Shown here one piece after another: positions 43,531-49,753 of a stretch of 49,753 nt of DNA. The translations under genes and the position numbers were made by a program. The notes under the pieces are model-generated. The model saw nothing but the letters and a program-made list of their open reading frames with translations. It ran no database searches and was not told where the DNA came from. How positions within the stretch are numbered: position 1 is the stretch's first letter; each line of letters opens with the position of its first letter. This DNA comes from an uncultured Lachnospiraceae bacterium (GTDB lineage: Bacteria > Bacillota > Clostridia > Lachnospirales > Lachnospiraceae), in assembly GCA_944384105.1 (NCBI GenBank), contig CALWSC010000034.1:1-49753 (forward strand). Reading direction: 5' to 3'.

Positions 43531-45609
43531 TTAACTTACAATCTTGGCGTAGCTTCTGGCTGTCATTCCGTAGATCGCCGCGTAAATCACGGCGAAGATC
43601 AAATATGTCAGCGCGCAGCCCTTGAGGAACAGCCCGGTGTTCGTCAGATTCATCAACGCCATCACTCTTCGCAGCAGCGGAAAGGCAAACATGATATGAA
43701 TCCCCGCCATCACAAGCGGCAGATAAAAGACTGTCAGCACCTGGCTTCGTATTGACCGTTGGATCTCCCGGCGGCTCATGCCGACCTTCTGCATAATCGC
43801 AAAACGCTCTCTGTCCTCATAGCCTTCGGAGACCTGCTTATAATAGATGATCAGCACTGTCGCCATCAGGAATACCGCTCCCAGAAGCATACCTATGAAG
43901 AACAGGCTTCCGTAAAGAGAATAGAAGCTCTCCCTTGCTCCGGCTCTGCCCTCGACATAGCCTGTCAGAGACGTCCACTCCGGATTCTGAGAAGCGCTCT
44001 CCGCTCCCGTCATTTCCGCCTCCACGTCCCGCATAAAAGCGCTCTGCGTCTCCTCGTCCGCGTCTGTATTAAAGTCATAGGTATATCTGATTGCTCCCTC
44101 TGCGCCTGCATCCGCTCTGATCAGCGCATCTCCCCTCGCCTGTTCCGTGTTATTCTGACTCTGCGTGTCCGCTCCTGTCAGCAGATTCTGTATCTGCAGA
44201 ATTGCGTCCATATCCCTTACAACCAGCACAATCGTGCCCGTCACAGAATCCACGGCTCCCATCGACATATCAAGCGCGTCCAGCCTCTTTATAATATGAA
44301 ATTCCTTTCCGCCGATTGAAAAACTGTCACCCTCGATATCCCCGTTCATCTCCCAGACCGCCACGTCATATGCTCCGAGCTCGCCCACATCAGCGCCCAT
44401 GGCTCTCGCATCCTCCTGCGGAATTATCTCAAGTGACACGATTTGGTCGCTCATGAGCACATCATCTGCGGAGATTTCCTCCTCCGTATAGAATTTGCCG
44501 TCCCTGTACACCGTGCTGGCGGCGATAAAATGATATTTGCTCACATCCTCTGCCGCCATCCCGTATTTCTCAAGTTTTGTCTCGATCAGCGCGTCTAACT
44601 GACGGTCCGCACCATCGTGATCAATATAGATCTGCGCGGAAAGCTCCTTCGGGTACCTGTTCGCAATCAGATCATTCATTCCCAGATACAGTGACGCCGT
44701 TGTCGAGATCAGCACGAGCACCGCGCTTGAGAGCACGCAGATATTCGCAAGCCCTACCGCGTTCTGCTTCATGCGGTAAATCATACCTGATACAGAGATA
44801 AAATGCTGCGTTTTATAATAATATCGTTTATTTTTCCGCAGCAGCTTCAAAATCAAAATACTGCCAACAGTAAAAAGACCGTATGTTCCGATCACAACAA
44901 ACACTACCGCCACGAAAAAAACAGATATAGCGCTCAGCGGATTTTCTGTCGTAACCGCAAGGTAATAACCGGCCGCAAGGCAGATCATCGATGCGAGGGC
45001 GAGCAGTGCTTTTGTCTTTGGCTCCCGCTCTCCCACCTGACCGCCGCGCAGCAGCTCAATCGGATTGGAGATGTGGATCTGCCGCAGTGTATTCAGATAG
45101 CTCAGCAGAAAGATCGCTCCGAACAGCACCGCCGTCTCCGCCAGCGCCTGTCCTGAGAGCTCCCATTCCAGAGCGTTTGACTCCCCGAGAATTCTCAGAA
45201 AAATCCAGAAGAAAATCTTTGAGAATACGATTCCCGTCACGATCCCCGCCGCAAGCGCGGCTGCCGCCACATAGAGCGTTTCGAGAAGCATAGTCAGAGA
45301 TATATGTTTCTTTTCCATTCCCAGAATATTAAATACACCAAACTCCTTCTTGCGTCTCTTTACAAGAAAACTGTATGTGTAAAACAGAAAGATCACCGAG
45401 AAAATGGCAAGGATTCCCTTCCCCATTCCGAGTATAGACTGTACAGCTTCTCCGCCGTAGATTTCCAGAAGGCTTGCATTATACACAAGTGCGTCCAGAA
45501 TATAATACACCGCTATTGTCAGCACACAGGTAATCAGATACGGAATGTATCCTGATTTGTTATTGACAATATTTTTCCCCGCCATTTTAAAGTAAAAGCT
45601 CTTAGTCAT
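43531..45609 (-). CDS. BceB-like ABC transporter permease
   Basis: This 692-residue FtsX-fold membrane protein works with BceA to remove peptide antibiotics from their lipid targets and to signal to the BceS-type kinase. It shows the family plan: one N-terminal helix, a group of helices to about 300, a large extracellular domain (about 320-580) between TM7 and TM8 that binds peptide, then three terminal helices. The opening FYFKMAGKNIVNNKSGYIPY is typical. ATG 45609 (MTKSFYFKM) overlaps the end of the ATPase gene by 8 bases. Confidence 0.93.
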   Translation of the reverse strand: MTKSFYFKMAGKNIVNNKSGYIPYLITCVLTIAVYYILDALVYNASLLEIYGGEAVQSILGMGKGILAIFSVIFLFYTYSFLVKRRKKEFGVFNILGMEKKHISLTMLLETLYVAAAALAAGIVTGIVFSKIFFWIFLRILGESNALEWELSGQALAETAVLFGAIFLLSYLNTLRQIHISNPIELLRGGQVGEREPKTKALLALASMICLAAGYYLAVTTENPLSAISVFFVAVVFVVIGTYGLFTVGSILILKLLRKNKRYYYKTQHFISVSGMIYRMKQNAVGLANICVLSSAVLVLISTTASLYLGMNDLIANRYPKELSAQIYIDHDGADRQLDALIETKLEKYGMAAEDVSKYHFIAASTVYRDGKFYTEEEISADDVLMSDQIVSLEIIPQEDARAMGADVGELGAYDVAVWEMNGDIEGDSFSIGGKEFHIIKRLDALDMSMGAVDSVTGTIVLVVRDMDAILQIQNLLTGADTQSQNNTEQARGDALIRADAGAEGAIRYTYDFNTDADEETQSAFMRDVEAEMTGAESASQNPEWTSLTGYVEGRAGARESFYSLYGSLFFIGMLLGAVFLMATVLIIYYKQVSEGYEDRERFAIMQKVGMSRREIQRSIRSQVLTVFYLPLVMAGIHIMFAFPLLRRVMALMNLTNTGLFLKGCALTYLIFAVIYAAIYGMTARSYAKIVS

Positions 45610-46369
45610 GGATATCACCGCCTGTCGTAAGAATTGTAAGTGTCTGGGAAATCTTCTGGTACATCTCATCGCGCGTATTCTCCCCGCGGTAGATCTGATG
45701 AAATACCTGCCCGTCCTTAATAAAGAGAACTCTGCCGGCGTGGCAAGCCGCCTGGACGCTGTGCGTCACCATCAGAATCGTCTGTCCCGACCGGTTAATC
45801 TCTCCAAACAGACTTAGAAGCTCCGAGGACGCCCTGGAGTCGAGCGCTCCGGTCGGCTCGTCGGCAAGGATGAGCTGCGGATTCGTAATCAGCGCCCTTG
45901 CCACTGCCGCGCGCTGCTTCTGTCCGCCGGACACCTCATACGGAAACTTCTTTAAGATTTCCCCGATTCCCAGCTTCTTAGCCAGCGGCAACAGTCTCCG
46001 GTTCATCTCCTCGTATGATTTCACTGAGAGCACAAGAGGCAGAAATATATTATCCATCAGGGAAAAGGTATCCAGCAGGTTAAAATCCTGAAATACAAAG
46101 CCCAGATTCTCCCTGCGGAATGCGGAGATCTCTTTTTCCTTAATTGAGGAGAGACTTTTCTCTCCGAGTATTACCTCTCCTGAGGTCGGACGGTCAAGCG
46201 CCGCGAGGATATTTAAGAGTGTTGTCTTGCCGGATCCGGACTCTCCCATGATCGCTACGAACTCTCCCTTTTCAACGGAGAATGTCACATCCTTCAGGGC
46301 CTGCACCTGGTTTCCGCCGAATCTTGTGGTATATATTTTCTTGATATTGTGAACGTCTAAGATTTTCAT
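45602..46369 (-). CDS. BceA-like ABC transporter ATPase
   Basis: This 255-residue nucleotide-binding protein of the MacB/LolD/BceA type has Walker A GESGSGKTT (42-50), the Q-loop near GFVFQDFNLLD, signature VSGGQKQRAAVARAL, Walker B LILADEPTGALDS and H-loop MVTHS. It pairs with the overlapping permease gene. Its promoter region (46402-46476) carries a BceR-type operator, so it is probably induced by BceRS on contact with cell-wall-active peptides. Confidence 0.95.
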   Translation of the reverse strand: MKILDVHNIKKIYTTRFGGNQVQALKDVTFSVEKGEFVAIMGESGSGKTTLLNILAALDRPTSGEVILGEKSLSSIKEKEISAFRRENLGFVFQDFNLLDTFSLMDNIFLPLVLSVKSYEEMNRRLLPLAKKLGIGEILKKFPYEVSGGQKQRAAVARALITNPQLILADEPTGALDSRASSELLSLFGEINRSGQTILMVTHSVQAACHAGRVLFIKDGQVFHQIYRGENTRDEMYQKISQTLTILTTGGDIHD

Positions 46370-46401
46370 TCGTCTTACTCCCTTCGCTTGTTTATGTGAT
46401 A

Positions 46402-46430
46402 AGTATAAAAAAACAGGAGAAAGACTGCCA
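46402..46430 (-). promoter_or_regulatory. promoter of bceAB (weak -35)
   Basis: TATACT (46407..46402) with TGGCAG 17 bases upstream. The poor -35 fits activator control. The core promoter overlaps the U-run and left stem of the bceS terminator. Confidence 0.5.
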
Positions 46431-46455
46431 TAGATCTGGCTTACATTTCTCCTGT
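46406..46455 (-). terminator. intrinsic terminator of bceRS
   Basis: A perfect 10-bp stem (46413-46422 with 46446-46455) with inner GCCA/TGGC pairing is followed on the minus strand by U7. It lies 28 bases after the kinase stop. Confidence 0.9.
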
Positions 46456-46460
46456 CTATC

Positions 46461-46476
46461 CTTACACTTTTGTAAG
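46461..46476 (-). promoter_or_regulatory. BceR-type operator
   Basis: CTTACA-CTTT-TGTAAG is a perfect palindrome that matches the TNACA-N4-TGTAA site known for BceR-like regulators. It lies 54 bases upstream of the bceAB -10 box and 7 bases past the bceS stop. Confidence 0.75.
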
Positions 46477-46482
46477 CTTGCC

Positions 46483-47496
46483 TTAGTCAAACATCATATC
46501 CTCCCGCTCGAAATCAAGCGTCACCTTTGTGCCCTTTCCCTGTACGGAGGAAATCTCGATCCTGTGGTTCAGCCTGTCAGCGATTCTCTTTGACAAATAC
46601 AGCCCGATTCCGGTAGCACGCTTGTCCTGCCGTCCGTTGTATCCCGTGTAACCGCGCTCAAAGACCCTCGGCAGATCTTCCGGTGCAATGCCGATACCCG
46701 TATCCTCAATCACGAGCCGGCGCGGTCTGCCGCTCTCCTGATAGATCGAGATTGTCCCCTGCTTTGTATACTTGAGAGCATTGGAAAGGAGCTGCCCGAT
46801 GATAAAACTCACCCACTTCTCATCCGTGAGCACGCGCACGGGCTGCAGCCGAAAGTCTATGCGCAGCTTTCTGCGGATAAACTGCGGCGCATACCGGCGC
46901 ACCGCTCCCCGCACAATCTTCTCCAGCTCGCAATCCTGCAGTACATAGTCCGAGGTCTGATCGTCTGTGCGCAGATACTGAAGCACCATGTCTACATACT
47001 CTTCAATCTTGAACAGCTCTCCTGACGCCTCATCGCGCAGGGGAAAGCTCTCCTCCCCCAGCAGCAGCCGCATCGCAGCAATCGGCGTCTTGATCTGATG
47101 ACACCAGACTGTGAAGTATTCTCTGTCCTCCAGCGCCTGAGCGCGGTACCGGTTTGCTTCCGCAGAGCGTTCCTTTTGAATCTGACTGATGCAGGATCGG
47201 TAAAGCTCATCCTCCATTGTCTGCGGTACCTCCAACGGCTCCGTGGAAACTGCCGCGCACCGGCACCAGTTTTCCAGCTCCCTGGTACGCTTCCAATATC
47301 CCCGGAAGTCCACGGCAAGAAATATCACCGCAAAGTACAGGCATAAAAGCCACGAATAACCAAGAGGCTCAAAGCTCTCCGTATACAGACAGTACACAGC
47401 CGAAAAAATCATCCACATCAGCGCAACCGCCGCAAAAATGCCCGCCCGGCTTTTCAGATACCATTTCGCTATTGTCCCTGCTTTGATCTGTTCCAT
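46483..47496 (-). CDS. BceS-like intramembrane-sensing histidine kinase
   Basis: This 337-residue kinase has two closely spaced N-terminal helices (about 18-62) with almost no extracellular loop, typical of kinases that rely on a BceAB transporter for sensing. The H-box is WCHQIKTPIAAM (His133), with the N-box LLSNALKYT and the G-boxes IEDTGIGI and GIGLYLSKRI. ATG 47496 is one base after the regulator stop. The partner transporter genes are immediately downstream. Confidence 0.94.
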   Translation of the reverse strand: MEQIKAGTIAKWYLKSRAGIFAAVALMWMIFSAVYCLYTESFEPLGYSWLLCLYFAVIFLAVDFRGYWKRTRELENWCRCAAVSTEPLEVPQTMEDELYRSCISQIQKERSAEANRYRAQALEDREYFTVWCHQIKTPIAAMRLLLGEESFPLRDEASGELFKIEEYVDMVLQYLRTDDQTSDYVLQDCELEKIVRGAVRRYAPQFIRRKLRIDFRLQPVRVLTDEKWVSFIIGQLLSNALKYTKQGTISIYQESGRPRRLVIEDTGIGIAPEDLPRVFERGYTGYNGRQDKRATGIGLYLSKRIADRLNHRIEISSVQGKGTKVTLDFEREDMMFD

Positions 47497-47497
47497 C

Positions 47498-48169
47498 TCA
47501 CTCCACCGTATATCCCAGCCCCTTCTTCGTGGTGATAAACTGGACAAGCCCGATACTCTCCAGCTTGCGGCGCAGCCTTGTAATATTCACCGTCAGGGTA
47601 TTCTCATCCACATAGTCATCATTTTCCCACAGTCTCGTCATAATCGCGTCACGGCTTACGATCTTGCCCTTATTTTCCAACAACATCTGGATGATGCGGA
47701 ATTCATTTTTGGTAAGCTCCACACGGCTGTCATTGTACATCAGCGTCGCGTCGCTGATATTCAGGATCGCCCCCTTGTGCTCCATCAGCGCCGAGGTGCC
47801 TGCAAAATCGTACGTCCTGCGCAGCAGCGCCTGTATCTTGGCTGTAAGCACGTTCATATCGAATGGTTTGGAGATAAAGTCGTCGCCGCCCATGTTGACC
47901 GCCATCACAATGCTCATATTGTCGGAAGCGGAGGACAGAAAGAGAATCGGCACCTTCGAGAGCCTGCGGATCTCACTGCACCAGTGAAATCCATTATAAA
48001 ACGGCAGCGAGATGTCCATAAGCACGAGCTGGGGCTGAAACTCTGCAAAAGTGCGCAGGACGTCGTGAAAATCCTCCGCCGCCTTTACCTCGTAGCCCCA
48101 GTTCGCAAGGTGGCGGCTTACTGCACCCGCAATCACCTCGTCATCCTCGACCAGTAATATTCTGTACAT
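47498..48169 (-). CDS. BceR-like OmpR-family response regulator
   Basis: This 223-residue regulator has a receiver domain with Asp52 (LVLMDISLPFYNG) and a C-terminal winged helix (about 125-223; TVNITRLRRKLE). It is predicted to bind the palindrome at 46461-46476 and activate bceAB. It lies 15 bases after the haem-degrading-domain gene, so it is probably transcribed with it. Confidence 0.95.
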   Translation of the reverse strand: MYRILLVEDDEVIAGAVSRHLANWGYEVKAAEDFHDVLRTFAEFQPQLVLMDISLPFYNGFHWCSEIRRLSKVPILFLSSASDNMSIVMAVNMGGDDFISKPFDMNVLTAKIQALLRRTYDFAGTSALMEHKGAILNISDATLMYNDSRVELTKNEFRIIQMLLENKGKIVSRDAIMTRLWENDDYVDENTLTVNITRLRRKLESIGLVQFITTKKGLGYTVE

Positions 48170-48184
48170 GTCTCCTCCCTGAGC

Positions 48185-48679
48185 TTAAACGGCGCGGATG
48201 CGCGGAACCTCGTCTATGTGCAGGTACATACTGATGCACTTGATCAGCAGATCATGGTCAGAGACGTGGTCAAGCCCGGAGACTGTGACAGCGCCGATGA
48301 CGCCGACTTCCTCGACACGGATCGGGAAACCGCCGCCGCACGCCGCATATTCCCTGGGATCCAGGAAGAGATCCTCAAGGCTCTGTTCCGTCTCCCGCAG
48401 TGTCATGTACAGATTTAAGCTGCTGTGCTCCGTCATCTTCACGGTGTTATACTTTCTGTCCAGCCATCCCTGGCTGCAAAGATTCGTGCCGTCCGCCGCG
48501 TACTGGAATACGGTGTAGCCGTTATTTAACCGGATGCTCACCGCTACCGGAAGCGCACGCCTATGAGCCTCAGACACAATGATATTTCCGAGCATCCAGG
48601 CATCCTCGTTTGTAAAATGAGAAAACTGCAGAATCTCCTCCTGCATATCCAATACTTTTTCCAGTTCCTCTATCGTCAT
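48185..48679 (-). CDS. UPF0303 / haem-degrading-domain (GlcG/HbpS-like) protein
   Basis: This 164-residue protein resembles the YBR137W/UPF0303 branch of the GlcG/HbpS fold, with AVSIRLNNGYTVFQYA, ACGGGFPIRVEEVGVIGAVTVSG and DHDLLIKCI. Its biochemical role is not settled. ATG 48679 is chosen because AAAGG precedes it by 9 bases; the ATG at 48688 directly abuts that site. It stands between an isochorismatase-like gene (21 bases) and the BceR-like regulator (15 bases), so all may share one mRNA. Confidence 0.85.
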   Translation of the reverse strand: MTIEELEKVLDMQEEILQFSHFTNEDAWMLGNIIVSEAHRRALPVAVSIRLNNGYTVFQYAADGTNLCSQGWLDRKYNTVKMTEHSSLNLYMTLRETEQSLEDLFLDPREYAACGGGFPIRVEEVGVIGAVTVSGLDHVSDHDLLIKCISMYLHIDEVPRIRAV

Positions 48680-48700
48680 ACATGTCATCCTTTCTATATA

Positions 48701-49246
48701 TTATCTCTTTACCGTAATCTGGCACATTTCCATCGTCCGCAGCGCCGCCTCGTGGCTCTCAGGCGTCACGCCGGCACAGCAGGACGCATCCACCGAAATC
48801 TCAGCCTCCGGAAGGACTGCCTTGATTAGCAGCGCATTCGACACTACACAGATATCGGTGCACACGCCGATGAGCTCGATCTCCACCTCATCCTGACATC
48901 CCTGGTATGATTTCTTCAGATCCTCTGCGAGATGTTCGGAGCCGAAGGTCAATTTCTCATAGACCTCTGCCTCTCCGCCCAGAGCCTGCTCGACTGCGGG
49001 ATTGAACTCCCATCCGACCGTTTTGCGGATACAGTGTACTGTCGGTAGCTTCCTTCCCTCCTGCGTCTCCGGATAATTGTCAAAATGCGTGTCCTTCGTC
49101 GCAAGGATCCTGCCTGCATCCCCCAGTGCGCGGTACGCCAGAATCTTGTCTACGACAGCGGGCAGAATCGCCTCCGCCTCTGCTGTTCCGAGCGCCCCGT
49201 TGATAAAATCGTTCTGCATATCCACTACAATTAAGACTTTCTTCAT
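48701..49246 (-). CDS. isochorismatase-family cysteine hydrolase (nicotinamidase-like)
   Basis: This 181-residue hydrolase has the catalytic Asp in VVDMQNDFINGALG, the Lys region ILATKDTHFDNY and the nucleophile Cys in IELIGVCTDICVVSNALL. The cis-peptide and GVCTDICV pattern fits nicotinamidase (nicotinamide to nicotinate) better than isochorismatase, but substrate assignment in this family is unreliable. ATG 49246 (MKKVLIVVD) has GGGAGG 8 bases before it. Confidence 0.9.
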   Translation of the reverse strand: MKKVLIVVDMQNDFINGALGTAEAEAILPAVVDKILAYRALGDAGRILATKDTHFDNYPETQEGRKLPTVHCIRKTVGWEFNPAVEQALGGEAEVYEKLTFGSEHLAEDLKKSYQGCQDEVEIELIGVCTDICVVSNALLIKAVLPEAEISVDASCCAGVTPESHEAALRTMEMCQITVKR

Positions 49247-49280
49247 TCTGATGCCTCCCTTATACAGCTTGTCTTTATTC

Positions 49281-49309
49281 ATTATATCAAAAATATGCAA
49301 ATCCGTTAA
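49281..49309 (-). promoter_or_regulatory. promoter of the isochorismatase-family gene and bceRS
   Basis: TTAACG (49309..49304), a 17-base spacer and TATAAT (49286..49281). It is divergent from, and 7 bases from, the promoter at 49316-49344. Confidence 0.65.
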
Positions 49310-49315
49310 TCACCT

Positions 49316-49344
49316 TTGCATTTTTTTTATTTTTCTTTTATACT
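49316..49344 (+). promoter_or_regulatory. promoter of the ABC-class ATPase gene
   Basis: TTGCAT (49316-49321), a 17-base T-rich spacer and TATACT (49339-49344), 40 bases before the ATG. Confidence 0.75.
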
Positions 49345-49383
49345 ATTTCGTAGCGAATATGACAAGCACGAAAGGAGACACAT

Positions 49384-49753
49384 ATGATTTCAGAAAACGA
49401 ACTTCGCCGGCAGCTTAAATCCATTGACCGAAAAAGCTATCCGGCATATAAATCCCTGACGGGCAGCGTGCGCTTTCCGTCTTATATACTTTCTATCGAC
49501 CACGTGCAGGGAGATCCTTTCGCCTCCCCGTCACATCTGACAGCGCATATTGATCTGAAGGCTGCGGGCTTTCCGGAAGCGTATCTGGCTCAGCGCCACC
49601 GCAGAACTGCGCTTGCCGATTACCTTCTGAGAAAATTCGCAAAAGAGCTTTCCGCATATGCGTTCAGCGCAAAGGGTTCGGGCAAGAGCGGATTTCTCGG
49701 CGTGAGCCGCTGCGGGCAGGAGGTACTGGAGCGGACGGCGTGTGAGATCACCG
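49384..49753 (+). CDS. predicted ATPase of the ABC class (COG3044), 5' part
   Basis: The first 123 codons are present. The product begins MISENELRRQLKSIDRKSY and continues with FPSYILSIDHVQGDPFASPS, the hallmark of the COG3044/PF09818 ABC_ATPase family, whose cellular role is unknown. The P-loop lies beyond the window. AAAGGAG precedes the ATG by 6 bases. The gene runs off the right edge. Confidence 0.85.
   Translation, partial: MISENELRRQLKSIDRKSYPAYKSLTGSVRFPSYILSIDHVQGDPFASPSHLTAHIDLKAAGFPEAYLAQRHRRTALADYLLRKFAKELSAYAFSAKGSGKSGFLGVSRCGQEVLERTACEIT

Overview
The window looks like a chromosome segment of a gut-type member of the Clostridia, most likely Lachnospiraceae. The reasons are AGGAGG-type ribosome binding sites, Firmicute sigma-A promoters, BceRS-BceAB and AgrC/AgrA-like signalling, a fused acyl-CoA dehydratase activase, and a gene set typical of anaerobic glycan fermenters. 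I saw no rRNA, tRNA, CRISPR array or insertion sequence. This is a reading from sequence alone; no database was searched.

Layout. (1) About 1-6,000, minus strand and visibly AT-richer than the rest: a class II lanthipeptide operon. It reads LytTR response regulator, AgrC-like kinase, a 51-residue lanthipeptide precursor whose short gene is easily missed, LanM synthetase, and a secreted 156-residue protein. A further gene appears to start at the left edge, so the operon continues outside the window. Upstream of it lie 21-bp tandem repeats with the period expected of a LytTR operator. (2) 6,084-10,894: glgB, an MscS channel and a DUF1015 protein. (3) 10,912-17,790: the branched-chain and serine biosynthesis cluster leuB-ilvD-ilvB-serC-serA behind a good sigma-A promoter. 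(4) 17,900-21,400: tgt-yajC and amt-glnB. (5) 21,500-27,600, plus strand: an AGCS amino acid/cation symporter and a 1,458-residue acyl-CoA dehydratase activase/dehydratase fusion, closed by a perfect bidirectional terminator. (6) 27,600-32,410, minus: corA, a pseudo-rhomboid, pyk and lysA behind an exact consensus promoter. The leader carries a 25-codon peptide and a hairpin with a competing pairing. (7) 32,459-33,671: aroC on the plus strand. (8) 33,700-41,700, minus: a beta-propeller lactonase, then a glycan-catabolism group (sulfatase, GH38-like enzyme, GH29 alpha-fucosidase, uroporphyrinogen decarboxylase-family protein). (9) 41,884-49,753: a pseudouridine synthase overlapping tail-to-tail with a HAD phosphatase; a BceAB transporter with its BceRS two-component system; two small enzymes; and the start of an ABC-class ATPase.

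How the genes fit together. The lanthipeptide operon probably senses a peptide through the AgrC-like kinase and activates itself through the LytTR regulator. That would be a self-inducing bacteriocin circuit with the precursor gene directly after the kinase gene. The BceRS-BceAB module at the other end is the type that detects and resists peptide antibiotics including lantibiotics, but nothing in the sequence ties the two together. The sulfatase, GH38-like and GH29 enzymes lack signal peptides and would act on imported sulfated, mannosylated or fucosylated oligosaccharides. The transcription map is compact: twice, a terminator hairpin of one gene is interleaved with the promoter of the next (46,402-46,455 and 43,461-43,526).
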